This document shows, piece after piece, positions 52,969-61,840 of a stretch of DNA of 64,000 bases (the first letter of the stretch is position 1; every line of letters begins with the position of its first letter). The notes below the pieces were generated by a model. That model saw nothing but the letters and a program-made list of their open reading frames with translations. It searched no databases and had not been told where the DNA came from. The translations under genes and the position numbers were made by a program. The DNA comes from Opitutia bacterium. Its GTDB lineage: Bacteria; Verrucomicrobiota; Verrucomicrobiia; Opitutales; Opitutaceae. The DNA lies in NCBI GenBank assembly GCA_016187945.1, contig JACPIT010000001.1, positions 124,001 to 188,000 on the forward strand, in the 5' to 3' direction.

Positions 52969-53069
52969 CGCGCGAACATGGACGCAGGTGGCCGCTGAAC
53001 ACAAGACGGCGTGCGCCCCGGACCTACCCGCGCATGCGCTTCCTCTGGCGCGACGGCATGCCGGCGCGG

Positions 53070-54989
53070 CTAAGCCAATCGCGACATGCGGCGGTTCGAT
53101 TCCGGAAAATCCACTCCCATCGCGAACCAGACAAGCAAGCCGATCGGCACAGCGGCCGCGGCGGCGAGGAAATTGAAACCCGACGCGGCTGGAACGTTCG
53201 GCGTCGCCACCGCGCTCAGGCCGATGCCAACGAGGAAACAGCCGAGCGCGAGCCATTGATAGATGGGCAGCCCGGCGATGCGGACCGTCTGCGGCTCGCC
53301 GCGGTAGGCTTCTTCCACGAATCGCGCGCACGTGCTGAGGAGCAAATAGGCGCCGACGATCAGGCCGGTTTCGGCGCGCTCCCACCACAGCCGCGCGAGC
53401 AGGCCGACGATCGCGACGTTGCCGAGGATCGAATAGAGCGGCGTCGGGTAGATCGGCACGCCGGCAAGTTTCGCGAGCTTGCAGACCCGCGAAAGCGGCT
53501 GACGGTAAGCGATGCCCCAGAGCGGTTCCGCCGCGGGCCGACCGTGGCAACAGCCTTGCGCGAGACAACGCAGCCGGCCGATCGCCTGGATGACGGGAGC
53601 GGCGACCGCGTAAGCCGCGCCGATTTCCCAGCCGTGGCCGCTCCACGCGTGCACGAGCAGCACGCCGAGCGCGCCGCCGAACAAGCCGCCGAAATAACCG
53701 AACGGGCGCGAGAGCTGCGACGAGGCTTCGAGCCATTGCCCCCACGCGCCCGCGCCGAGCAGCGCGCAGAGCGCCACGAAAGCGACTTCGCCGACGAAGG
53801 CGCGACCGAGTAACGAGCCCGCGACGGCGACACCGGTCGCCGCGGCGAGCCCGACGTAGGCCCCGTGATTGATGATGCGCACCGGACCGATGCGCCAGTC
53901 GCGCCAAAAATTCGCGACGCGCTCGCTCGCGTTCCGCAGCAGTCGCCAGAGCGCGAGGCGACGACGCACGGCGCGGAAGACCAGCAGTCCCGCGAGCACA
54001 TCGAGCGACGAATGAGCGCCGGTCGTGACGCAACTCACCACGATCGCGACCGCGACCGTCACTGCGGCCGGTTTCCCGATTCGCTGCCTCCAGGGCGCGA
54101 TGGTGGCGAGCGCCCAGAAAACGTGAAACGACGGCAGAGCGCAGGCGTTCGTATCGAGGTCGCGGTCAGCTCCGAGTGCGGCGCCGAGGAAGCTGGAGAG
54201 ATCGACGGCGCGAGGCGTGGCCACGAAGGGAAACGCCAGAAAACACCAGCCGATGATCGCCGTCGCCCACAGGGCGCTCGCGGTGAATTCACGCAAGGCG
54301 GACTGCGTGCGCGCGACGAACGGCGCCGCGCCGATCCAGGCGTAGGCGCCGAGATAGAACACGGCGGAGGATTCCCACACCGGCCAATTCCGCTCGAACG
54401 GCAGCATCGTGTCCACCGGCACGCGCCCCGCGCCGATGACGGCACACGCGCGATAAACGATGAACCACGCCCCGAACGCGAGGAACACCGCCGCGAGACG
54501 CCCCGCGAGCGACGGGGCGTCCTCGCGATTCGCCGGCAGCGCAAGCCACGGCGTGGGGCGCGTCGCGCCGAAACGGCGTTGCAGATCGATGCGCTCGTAG
54601 CCGATCACCAGAGCCACCAGCGCGAGCCACACGACGGGAGTCACGATCCAGAGGCCGCTCGCACTTCCCGCGAAAACCGCCGCGCCCGGCACCGCCAGCG
54701 CGAAGCCGACATAGATCGGATGCGGCACGCAGGCATAGGCGCCGGACGTGACCAGCCGCGGCGGCGGAAACGCGTTCATCGGCAACCCGCCGCCGCGCCG
54801 CCACAGATCCCACATGGCGCGGAGCATCAAGGCCACACCGATCGCCGCCACACTGCCGCCGATCAGCGAAGATTGGAGCCGCGGAAGGTAAAGATGCGCG
54901 TCGAGGCGTCCCGCCCACCAGGCCAGCAGCAACGGCACGCCGACGCAGAACGCGACACCATAGAGGAGACGACCGAGAAGCGGGTTCAT
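53070..54989 (-). CDS. Membrane fusion protein: PEMT/ICMT-like methyltransferase, PAP2 and Lgt-like domains
   Basis: A protein of 639 residues rich in membrane helices. Residues 40-140 match the isoprenylcysteine/phospholipid methyltransferase group (TSGAYACVPHPIYVGFALAV at 81-100). Residues 180-340 are PAP2-like: LPSFHVFWALATI (His289) and TTGAHSSLDVLAG (His326, Asp330). Residues 425-620 resemble prolipoprotein diacylglyceryl transferase: FGYFGGLFGGALG, GRLRCLAQGCCHGRP, YPTPLYSILGN, VEEAYRGEPQ. I know of no family that joins all three. Its start overlaps the upstream gene's stop (ATGA), so they are translationally coupled. Role: possibly modification of an exported lipid or lipid-linked substrate. 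Confidence 0.85.
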   Translation of the reverse strand: MNPLLGRLLYGVAFCVGVPLLLAWWAGRLDAHLYLPRLQSSLIGGSVAAIGVALMLRAMWDLWRRGGGLPMNAFPPPRLVTSGAYACVPHPIYVGFALAVPGAAVFAGSASGLWIVTPVVWLALVALVIGYERIDLQRRFGATRPTPWLALPANREDAPSLAGRLAAVFLAFGAWFIVYRACAVIGAGRVPVDTMLPFERNWPVWESSAVFYLGAYAWIGAAPFVARTQSALREFTASALWATAIIGWCFLAFPFVATPRAVDLSSFLGAALGADRDLDTNACALPSFHVFWALATIAPWRQRIGKPAAVTVAVAIVVSCVTTGAHSSLDVLAGLLVFRAVRRRLALWRLLRNASERVANFWRDWRIGPVRIINHGAYVGLAAATGVAVAGSLLGRAFVGEVAFVALCALLGAGAWGQWLEASSQLSRPFGYFGGLFGGALGVLLVHAWSGHGWEIGAAYAVAAPVIQAIGRLRCLAQGCCHGRPAAEPLWGIAYRQPLSRVCKLAKLAGVPIYPTPLYSILGNVAIVGLLARLWWERAETGLIVGAYLLLSTCARFVEEAYRGEPQTVRIAGLPIYQWLALGCFLVGIGLSAVATPNVPAASGFNFLAAAAAVPIGLLVWFAMGVDFPESNRRMSRLA

Positions 54990-55753
54990 TGAAAGCGCAC
55001 GAATTCGTGAATCGCCCAGCCGTCCGTCGGTGTGCCGTCGTCGGCGCGCAAGGTCGCGCGTGAGCACCATTTGGTTTCCTCGTAAGCGCGAATCTGCGCC
55101 GGCAGCCAGCGCGCGACGCGTGGCCAGCGGTGGAAAACCGTCTCGTCGAGGCGGCCGCTGCGCAGCACGCGCCGCGAGGTGAAATCGATCCGCCCTTCGC
55201 GCCAGACGACGGCATCGGGCGAAACGGCGTGCAATTCGCGCGACTGTCCGCCGTGCCAGAGCCAGTTGCGTTGCGTGTCGTGTTCCCAGGCGATCCAGAC
55301 GACGCTCGTCTCGGCGTTGACGAAGCGCCCCCAGTGCAGCGAGTCGATCGGCAGATGCCAGGGCGCGATCGTCATCCGTATCCGTTCGGCGTAACCCAAA
55401 CCCTGGAACTGCCGCTCGCCGACGCGCAACGTCACCTGAGCGCGCGGCGCGAAATTTTCCCACGACACGGCGCCGCTCGCGCCCGACCACAGGGTCTGCG
55501 CGATGGGTTGCGTCTGACTGCGCCAAATGCCGGAAACGGCGAGCGTCGGGCAATTCCATTGCCAGGCGCCGTCGACGAGAGCGGGGAGTTTGCCGCGCAG
55601 TGTGCGGATCTGCGTCGGCGGCTCGTTCTCTCCCGGCCCCCACATCAACAGCGCGGCCGGCGAGAGCGGCAATCCGACGCCCGCGAGTTTCGTGGCGTAG
55701 CCGATGCATCCGCTGCCGTCCGCACACACGACGTCGAGATAGAATTTCTCCAC
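54986..55753 (-). CDS. Unrecognised protein coupled to the membrane fusion gene
   Basis: A protein of about 255 residues with no signal peptide and no membrane helix. The sequence is beta-rich with many Trp (WGPGENEPPTQIRTLRGKLP, HWGRFVNAETSVVWIAWEHD). The pattern faintly resembles the lipocalin-like CrtC/AttH fold, but I am not sure. The GTG at 55753 (VEKFYLDVVCADGSG) was preferred because the ATG at 55801 overlaps the possible start of the divergent gene. Its TGA overlaps the ATG of the fusion gene, so it likely works with that membrane enzyme. Confidence 0.6.
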   Translation of the reverse strand: MEKFYLDVVCADGSGCIGYATKLAGVGLPLSPAALLMWGPGENEPPTQIRTLRGKLPALVDGAWQWNCPTLAVSGIWRSQTQPIAQTLWSGASGAVSWENFAPRAQVTLRVGERQFQGLGYAERIRMTIAPWHLPIDSLHWGRFVNAETSVVWIAWEHDTQRNWLWHGGQSRELHAVSPDAVVWREGRIDFTSRRVLRSGRLDETVFHRWPRVARWLPAQIRAYEETKWCSRATLRADDGTPTDGWAIHEFVRFQ

Positions 55754-55857
55754 GTTCAAGCGACCGAGCTTCCCACGGCCGGCACGAAATGGGAATCCCA
55801 TTCCACGGCAGGAAATCGCGCCTCGCGTCCGCGGGGCGGTTCGCTTGCGTCGAGGGC

Positions 55858-56592
55858 GTGAGTCGAGAAATGTGTTACCGCTGCTTCTGGCCGAAGGCGC
55901 TGTGTTGGTGCCCGACGTTGCGCGCCATGCCGACGCGGACGCGTTTCGTGTTCCTGATGCATCCGAAGGAATTCAAGCAGGAGAAGGCCAACACCGGGCG
56001 GCTGACGCGGCTTTGCCTCGAAAACAGCGAGCTGATCATGGGCCTCGGCTTCGATAGCGACCCGACGGTGCAGGCGCTGATCGCCGATCCGAGCAATTTC
56101 CCCGTGCTACTCTATCCGGGGCACGAGGCGCTGAATCTGTCGACCGCGAGCGTGGGCAATGTTGACGCGTTTCGGGAGCGGCTCGGCGCGCGACAACTCG
56201 TGGTCTTCCTGCTCGACGCCACCTGGGCCGGCGCGCGGAAAATGCTGCGACTGAGTCCGAACCTGCAGCGGTTGCCGCGCGTGATGTTCACGCCGACCGC
56301 CCCGAGCCGCTACGTGATCAAACAGCAGCCGCAAGAAGGCTGCCTCTCGACGCTCGAAGCCACGCACGAGCTGCTGCTCGCGCTCGAGCGCAGCGGCCTG
56401 GACGCGTATCCGGACCAGGCGCAACTGCTCGACGTCTTCGCGCGCATGCAGGACTACCAGCTCAAGTGCGCGGCCGATCCGGAGCGGCCGGGCTATCGGC
56501 GTCGGGCTTACAGCGCGCCGGAGGAGCGTGTCGGGCCGCGCGGACGCAGCGGCGAGCGCCGACAGAATTATCTGAAACGGCCGCTCGGGTGA
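55858..56592 (+). CDS. DTW-domain tRNA-uridine aminocarboxypropyltransferase
   Basis: A protein of 244 residues. CYRCFWPKALCWCP is the family's Cys cluster, and LLDATWAGARKML carries the DTW (here DATW) motif. VMFTPTAPSRYVIKQQPQEG and LSTLEATHELLLALE are further family blocks. DTW enzymes add the acp group to uridine in the tRNA elbow using SAM. The GTG at 55858 gives the usual start; an ATG at 55789 would extend into the divergent gene's start region. Confidence 0.88.
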   Translation: MSREMCYRCFWPKALCWCPTLRAMPTRTRFVFLMHPKEFKQEKANTGRLTRLCLENSELIMGLGFDSDPTVQALIADPSNFPVLLYPGHEALNLSTASVGNVDAFRERLGARQLVVFLLDATWAGARKMLRLSPNLQRLPRVMFTPTAPSRYVIKQQPQEGCLSTLEATHELLLALERSGLDAYPDQAQLLDVFARMQDYQLKCAADPERPGYRRRAYSAPEERVGPRGRSGERRQNYLKRPLG

Positions 56593-56612
56593 CGGCGTGC
56601 GAATTCCTTACG

Positions 56613-56673
56613 GGTGGAACGCGTTGACCTCAACGCGTTCGTGCGATGAGCGCATTGAGGTCAATGCGCTCCA
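56613..56673. repeat. Twin-palindrome extragenic repeat, copy 3 (inverted order)
   Basis: Here the GAACGCGTTGA/TCAACGCGTTC hairpin comes first and the GAGCGCATTGA/TCAATGCGCTC hairpin second, separated by 7 bases; the element is in the opposite orientation to copies 1 and 2 and shorter. It lies between convergent DTW and S4 genes. Confidence 0.85.
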
Positions 56674-56675
56674 GC

Positions 56676-56903
56676 TCAGCCGCGGACGACGAGCGTCTGG
56701 CCGTTGTAGCTTACGCGATCGCCGGGGACGATTTTCTTGCCGCGCTGCGTTTCGGTCGCGCCGTTGAGCGAGACCTGGCCGGCGCCGATCACTTGCTTCG
56801 CCTCGCCACCGGTGCCGACGAGGCCGCCGAATTTCAGCAGTTGGGCGAGTTCGATCGAATCGCCGCGAATCGCCACTTCCGTGGACTTGGATTGGTCCGC
56901 CAT
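56676..56903 (-). CDS. S4-domain RNA-binding protein
   Basis: A protein of 75 residues. IELAQLLKFGGLVGTGGEAK, QVSLNGATETQRGKKIVPGD and RVSYNGQTLVV make a single S4 domain, as in the YbcJ/YaaA type. It starts 2 bases after the FKBP stop, so the two are co-transcribed. Target RNA unknown. Confidence 0.85.
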   Translation of the reverse strand: MADQSKSTEVAIRGDSIELAQLLKFGGLVGTGGEAKQVIGAGQVSLNGATETQRGKKIVPGDRVSYNGQTLVVRG

Positions 56904-56905
56904 GG

Positions 56906-57238
56906 TCAGCCGATCTTCAGCAATTCGACTTCGAACACGAGAGTCGCGTTCGGCGGTATGGCGCCGGGGAAGCCGCGCGCGCCGTAGCCGAGGTGCGGGG
57001 GGATCGTGAGCTTCACCTTGTCGCCGACCTTCATCGTCGCGACGCCCTGATCCCAGCCGCCGATCACCTGGCGCATGCCGAGCGCGAACGTGAACGGCTC
57101 GTCGCGATCGCGCGAGCTGTCGAACTTCCGGCCGTCGGTGAGCCAGCCCGTGTAGTGAACGGTCACGAAATCGCCTTTCTTCGGCGACGGACCGCTGCCG
57201 GCGGTGAGAACTTCGATCTGCAAATCGGAGGTGGACAT
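56906..57238 (-). CDS. FKBP-type peptidyl-prolyl isomerase
   Basis: A protein of 110 residues. [37 protein letters not shown] and [20 protein letters not shown] match the FKBP domain; the length equals a single domain. No signal peptide, so it is cytoplasmic. The internal ATG at 57238 was chosen because the domain begins there ([11 protein letters not shown]). Confidence 0.92.
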   Translation of the reverse strand: MSTSDLQIEVLTAGSGPSPKKGDFVTVHYTGWLTDGRKFDSSRDRDEPFTFALGMRQVIGGWDQGVATMKVGDKVKLTIPPHLGYGARGFPGAIPPNATLVFEVELLKIG

Positions 57239-57315
57239 GCGGCGACGTTGGGCGAAAGCGCAGGCGAGACAAGAAGCGACTTGCGCCGTCCGGGCGTAAT
57301 ACATAGTTTTACCGC

Positions 57316-57543
57316 ATGATCAAACGCATCACCAAGGTCGGCAACTCGCAGGGCATCATGCTGGACGCGGCTATCATGGATTTGGCGCGCCTGAAAGTCG
57401 GCGACGAGGTGAACCTCACCGTGCACGAAGGCGGCGCGATCTACCTGACGCCGGTGCGGCCGGTGGTAACGCCGGAGGAGGTCACGGCAACGATCAAAGG
57501 GGTCATGAAGGACTACCAGCGCACGATGCGCCGCCTCGCATGA
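57316..57543 (+). CDS. AbrB/MazE-type antitoxin
   Basis: A protein of 75 residues. [20 protein letters not shown] is the SpoVT/AbrB swapped-hairpin DNA-binding start; [20 protein letters not shown] completes the fold; the C-terminus ([16 protein letters not shown]) is the likely toxin-binding helix. Its stop overlaps the Doc start (ATGA). Such antitoxins usually repress their own operon; the divergent FKBP gene shares the short 77-base promoter region, where TAATAC (57297-57302) could be part of a -10. Confidence 0.88.
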   Translation: MIKRITKVGNSQGIMLDAAIMDLARLKVGDEVNLTVHEGGAIYLTPVRPVVTPEEVTATIKGVMKDYQRTMRRLA

Positions 57544-57977
57544 GCGCCGCGAATGAGGAGTGCTTCCACCTGACGGTGGAGATCGTTGAGGAGATTCACG
57601 CCGCAGCGATTGCCGATTTCGGCGGGTCCGACGGGTTGCGCGATCGCGCACTGCTGGAGTCAGCGGTCGCAGCTCCGCAAGCGACTTACGGCGGCGATTC
57701 GGTGTATGCCGATGTGCCGGAAATGGCCGCCGCCTACTTGTTTTATCTTTGCCGCAATCATCCGTTCATCGACGGCAACAAGCGCGCGGCGCTCGGTGCG
57801 TGTCTGGTTTTTTTGCGCCTGAACGGCATCCAGCCAGCACCAGACGGGCCAGAGTGGGAAGCGCTCACGCTCGATGTCGCGGCCTCGAAGCTCGATCGCG
57901 ACGCGACGACGGCGCGCCTGCGCGCGCTGCTGCCCGGTCCCAAAAAACCGAAGCCGCGCGCGAAGCGGAAGAAGTAG
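57540..57977 (+). CDS. doc: Doc-type (Fic family) toxin
   Basis: A protein of 145 residues. HPFIDGNKRAA (74-84) is the Fic/Doc active-site motif with His74 and Asn/Lys/Arg in place; IADFGGSDGLRDRALLESAV is the usual N-terminal Doc block. Doc phosphorylates EF-Tu. The antitoxin is AbrB-like; classical partners are Phd, so the pairing is non-classical though known. A Lys/Arg/Pro tail (GPKKPKPRAKRKK) is extra. The TAG stop (57975-57977) is the first three bases of the repeat that follows. Confidence 0.9.
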   Translation: MSAANEECFHLTVEIVEEIHAAAIADFGGSDGLRDRALLESAVAAPQATYGGDSVYADVPEMAAAYLFYLCRNHPFIDGNKRAALGACLVFLRLNGIQPAPDGPEWEALTLDVAASKLDRDATTARLRALLPGPKKPKPRAKRKK

Positions 57978-58064
57978 CGCCGGTCTGTGACCGGCGGGCT
58001 TGATTTGGTGCGCGAGTCTGACTGCGAACGAGTGTTCGTGGTCGCCGGTCGGAGACCGGCGCTA
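57975..58064. repeat. Inverted repeat (TAGCGCCGGTC arms) whose ends provide both flanking stop codons
   Basis: Left arm TAGCGCCGGTCTGTGACCGG starts with the TAG of the Doc gene. The right arm ends CCGGTCGGAGACCGGCGCTA, whose complement TAG is the stop of the minus-strand EamA gene. Each arm has an internal hairpin. A related element is at 51463-51531. Confidence 0.85.
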
Positions 58065-58967
58065 CCCCAGCAGCGTGAGCGCGATGCCGGCGAGCACGCC
58101 GAGCACGGCGGGGAGTTTTTGCAGGCCGTTCTTCTCGCCGAAGAGCCACAAGCCGCCGGCGAAGGCGACGAGCGTGCTGCCGCGGCGCAGACTCGACACG
58201 AGCGAGACGAGCGCGTCGGGATTGCGCAGGGCGTCGAAATAGAGGAAATCCGCCACGAGCAAGCCGAACGAAATGACGAGGATGCTCCAGCGCCAGTGGA
58301 AAACGTTGCGCTGCCAAAGCCGGAATTTCCACGCGAGCGCGAGCGGCAGAAAGAGCAGGGCGAGGTAGATCGCGAACCATGCCTGCACCGTGGCGGCGGT
58401 GAAGCCTTGGCGGCCGAGCAGGAATTTGTCGTAGAGCCCGCTCAGCGCGCCGGTGAGCGTGCCGCCGACGAGCCACCAGATCCATTTGTCGCGATGGAAA
58501 TGAATGCCCTCGCGCGCGCCGGCGAAGCCGAGACCGACGAACGACGCGAGCGTTACCGCGACGCCGAGCATTTCGAGACCGCTCGGACGCTCGCCGAGCA
58601 CGAGCAGCGCGCCGAGGAGCGTCCATACGGGACCGGTGGCGCGGATCGGCGAGGCGATCGACACCGGCAGATGTTTCACGGCGAAGTAACTGCAGACCCA
58701 CGACACGCCGACGATGAGCGATTTCAGAAAAATCTGAAAATGCTGCACGCCCGTCATCGGTGCGACGTGCAGAATCGCCGGCAACGCGCCACCGCCGGAG
58801 CCGGCACGATCGATCGCGATCAGCGCGCCCCAGACGGTGGCGCTGCAGAGGTTCGCGAAGAAGAGGACGGGCAGCACGGCGTTGTCGCGCACGGCGTGTT
58901 TCGTCCCGAGGTCGTAGAGACCGAGGAAGAAGGCCGAGAGCAGCGTGGCGGCGACCCAGGGGATCAT
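58062..58967 (-). CDS. EamA/DMT-family transporter
   Basis: A protein of 301 residues with about ten membrane helices. IPWVAATLLSAFFLGLYDLG opens the first; IRATGPVWTLLGALLVLGER (residues 104-123) and SSLRRGSTLVAFAGGLWLFG are EamA repeat signatures. Substrate unknown. The ATG at 58967 begins the first helix. The TAG stop is inside the end of the repeat at 57975-58064. Confidence 0.88.
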   Translation of the reverse strand: MIPWVAATLLSAFFLGLYDLGTKHAVRDNAVLPVLFFANLCSATVWGALIAIDRAGSGGGALPAILHVAPMTGVQHFQIFLKSLIVGVSWVCSYFAVKHLPVSIASPIRATGPVWTLLGALLVLGERPSGLEMLGVAVTLASFVGLGFAGAREGIHFHRDKWIWWLVGGTLTGALSGLYDKFLLGRQGFTAATVQAWFAIYLALLFLPLALAWKFRLWQRNVFHWRWSILVISFGLLVADFLYFDALRNPDALVSLVSSLRRGSTLVAFAGGLWLFGEKNGLQKLPAVLGVLAGIALTLLG

Positions 58968-59052
58968 GGGCTGGCGTTCGTGGGCAGCCCGCTTGCGGGC
59001 GCGGATTGGGCGCGCGCGAGCGCGCTGGCCCACGGAGCTGCGTGGGCCGCGC

Positions 59053-61401
59053 TCACTTCTTCTTGTTCAGCGCGGCCGAGAACCAGTCGGAGTTGAGCGA
59101 TTGGTTGGACTTCGGGAGCGGGGCGGGGGCGCGATTGAAACCGCCTCCGCCGCCGGGACGCGGGCCGTTGCCGCCACCGGGGCGGGCGCCGGCGGTTTGC
59201 GGCGTGCGCGGGCCGAGCTGCGGGTTGCTGCGCATCGAGAGGGCGATACGGTTGCGCGGCAGATCGACCTCGGTCACGGTCACCATGACTTTCTGGCCGG
59301 GCTTCACGACCTCGGCGGGCTCTTTCACGAAGGAGTCGGCGAGCTGCGAGACGTGCACGAGGCCGTCCTGGTGAACGCCGACGTCGACGAACGCGCCGAA
59401 CGCCGTGACGTTCGTGACGATGCCGGGGAGTTTCATGCCGGGCTTGAGGTCCTCGGGTTTGCTCACGCCTTCCTGGAAACTGAACGCTTCGAACTTCTCG
59501 CGCGGGTCGCGGCCCGGTTTGGCGAGTTCGGCGAGAATGTCCTTAAGCGTCGGCAGGCCGACTTCGGCCGTGACGTAGCTCTCGAGCTTGATGCGCTTGC
59601 GGAGTTTCTCGTCGCGCATGAGGTCGGCGACGGTCGCGCCGAGATCGGCGGCCATTTTCTCGACGAGCGCGTAACGCTCAGGGTGCACGGCGCTCGAATC
59701 GAGCGGGTGCGCGGCGTCGCGAATGCGGAGAAAGCCCGCGGCCTGTTCGAAGGCCTTCGGGCCGAGGCGCGGGACTTCGAGGAGCTCGGCGCGTGACTTG
59801 AAGGCGCCCTTCTCGTTGCGGCGCGCGACGATCGCGGCGGCAGTGGCGGCGTTGAGGCCGGAGACGTATGAGAGGAGCTGTTTCGAGGCGGTGTTCACCT
59901 CGACGCCGACGCCGTTGACGCACGAGACGACGCGGTCGTCGAGCGAGCGCTTGAGGGCGGACTGGTCGACGTCGTGCTGGTATTGGCCGACGCCGATGGA
60001 TTTCGGGTCGAGCTTCACGAGTTCGGCGAGCGGGTCCATCAGACGGCGGCCGATCGAGACGGCGCCGCGGACGGTGAGATCGTGATCGGGGAACTCTTCG
60101 CGCGCGACTTCGCTGGCGGAGTAGATCGACGCGCCCGACTCGTTGACCATCACGACGGGGATCGACGGCGGCAGGCCGAGCGTGCGCACGAAGGCTTCCG
60201 TCTCGCGGCCGGCGGTGCCGTTGCCGATGGCGATGGCTTCGACTTTGAAGAACTCGACGAAGCCCTTGAGCTTGTCCTTCGCCTCGGCGGGCGAGCGGTC
60301 GGGGAAGATGACGTCGTTGTGCAGGAGCTTGCCCTGGCGGTCGAGCAGCACGGTCTTGCAGCCGGTGCGGAAGCCGGGGTCGATCGCCATCACGGCGCGC
60401 TGGCCGAGCGGCGCGGCGAGGAGGAGTTCGCGGAGATTTTCGCCGAAGACTTTGATCGCAGCCTCGTCGGCGCGCTTCTTCGACTCGATGCGCATCTCGG
60501 TCTCCATCGCAGGCGCGAGGAGGCGCTTGAACGCGTCCTGGGCGGCGAGGCGGACTTGCGCGGCGGCCGGCGAGGTGTTTTTCGCGAAGTGCAACTCGAC
60601 GACGGCCTGCGCGGCGAGCTCGTCGGGCAACGTGACGCGCATGATGAGGAACGACTCGTTCTCGCCGCGGCGCATGGCGAGGATGCGGTGCGACGGAGCC
60701 TTGGCGAGCGGTTCGCTCCAATCGAAGTAGTCCTTGAACTTCGCGCCCTCGGTTTCCTTGCCATACATCACTTTCGAGGAAACGACGGCCTGCTCCCGGA
60801 AAATCGTGCGGAGCTTCTCGCGCACGGTGGCATCGTCGCTCATGCGTTCGGCGAGGATGTCGCGCGCGCCGGCGAGGGCTTCGTCGGCGGTCTCGATCTT
60901 GCCTTTGGTGTTCTTGCCGTCGTCGAGGGTGTATTCGTGGCCGACGAGCGCGGCGGCCGCGGCGGCGATGTCGCTCGCCGGGTCTTGCGTCCAGATGAGT
61001 TCGGCGAGGGCTTCGAGGCCTTTCTCCTTCGCGATGGTGGCGCGGGTGCGCTTTTTCGGACGGAAGGGCAGGTAGATGTCCTCGAGCTGGGTGAGCGTGT
61101 CGGCGGCGCCGAGGGCGGCTTTGAGCTGGTCAGTGAGGAGATTGCGCTCCTGAAGGGAAGCGATGATCGCGCCGCGGCGGGCGTCGACCTGCTCCATGCG
61201 TTCGAGGCCGTCGCGGATGGCGGTGACCTGCACCTCGTCGAGTTCGCCGGTCACCTCCTTGCGGTAACGCGAGATGAAGGGCACGGTCGCGCCGCCTTTG
61301 AGGAGCTGCGCGGTCGAGGCGACCTGATGCACCTTGAGTTTCAGTTCCTCCGCGAGGCGGAGCACGTGGTCGGGATTGGGAAGATCCGGAGTGGCGGACA
61401 T
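59053..61401 (-). CDS. tex: Tex family transcription/RNA-binding protein
   Basis: A protein of 782 residues. The N-terminal Tex domain contains ATVPFISRYRKEVTGELDEV; the YqgF-like region reads VMAIDPGFRTGCKTVLLDRQ; the helix-hairpin-helix is SYVSGLNAATAAAIVARRNE; the S1 domain is at about 655-725 (VTNVTAFGAFVDVGVHQDGL). After S1 there is a Gly/Arg/Pro-rich tail of about 50 residues. Tex binds RNA and supports transcription and translation fidelity. Complete and canonical. Confidence 0.96.
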   Translation of the reverse strand: MSATPDLPNPDHVLRLAEELKLKVHQVASTAQLLKGGATVPFISRYRKEVTGELDEVQVTAIRDGLERMEQVDARRGAIIASLQERNLLTDQLKAALGAADTLTQLEDIYLPFRPKKRTRATIAKEKGLEALAELIWTQDPASDIAAAAAALVGHEYTLDDGKNTKGKIETADEALAGARDILAERMSDDATVREKLRTIFREQAVVSSKVMYGKETEGAKFKDYFDWSEPLAKAPSHRILAMRRGENESFLIMRVTLPDELAAQAVVELHFAKNTSPAAAQVRLAAQDAFKRLLAPAMETEMRIESKKRADEAAIKVFGENLRELLLAAPLGQRAVMAIDPGFRTGCKTVLLDRQGKLLHNDVIFPDRSPAEAKDKLKGFVEFFKVEAIAIGNGTAGRETEAFVRTLGLPPSIPVVMVNESGASIYSASEVAREEFPDHDLTVRGAVSIGRRLMDPLAELVKLDPKSIGVGQYQHDVDQSALKRSLDDRVVSCVNGVGVEVNTASKQLLSYVSGLNAATAAAIVARRNEKGAFKSRAELLEVPRLGPKAFEQAAGFLRIRDAAHPLDSSAVHPERYALVEKMAADLGATVADLMRDEKLRKRIKLESYVTAEVGLPTLKDILAELAKPGRDPREKFEAFSFQEGVSKPEDLKPGMKLPGIVTNVTAFGAFVDVGVHQDGLVHVSQLADSFVKEPAEVVKPGQKVMVTVTEVDLPRNRIALSMRSNPQLGPRTPQTAGARPGGGNGPRPGGGGGFNRAPAPLPKSNQSLNSDWFSAALNKKK

Positions 61402-61463
61402 GCGAGTGAACTGCCGAGTTCAGCACCCGCGAAAACGCCAGCAAGGGGAAAGTCCCCGCGGCG

Positions 61464-61840
61464 TTATTTTGCTCGCGTGGCTTTGCGTCGCGAGGCAGGT
61501 GCGGTTGCGCGCGCGGCACGCAGGGTGCGGCGACCGTAACCGGGCCAGCGTTGGCGCGCGGCGGCGAGCAGCGGGTGCGCGTCGGCTGTAATCTCGGGCG
61601 GCGGATCGGGCCGAGCTTCGCGCCGAGCGCGAGCACGCAGGAGGCGGAAGAAGTTGGCCCGCGGCTCCTCAGGTTCGTTGAGGCGGAGGAGGTGCGTGAG
61701 GTAGCGACCGCCATTCACGGAGAACATGAAATCGTCGGACGTCTCGTCGTGCCAGCGGCGGTAGTATTCCGGACGTTGGAGCGAGTGGAACGAGCAGTTG
61801 ATCTCGACGGTGTGCACCTGACGCAAGGCGCGTCGCTCGC
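61464..61840 (-). pseudogene. Decayed DUF72 gene
   Basis: Reading the minus strand, QVHTVEINCSFHSLQRPEYY and RRWHDETSDDFMFSVNGG are clear DUF72 core, then LLRLNEPEEPRANFF. An extra C after the last TTC shifts the frame; with it removed the sequence continues ASCVLALGAKLGPI, as in intact DUF72. The N-terminal third (WRG.FYP region) is missing and the C-terminal half is unrecognisable. It is therefore a fragment between Tex and GAF. Confidence 0.7.
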
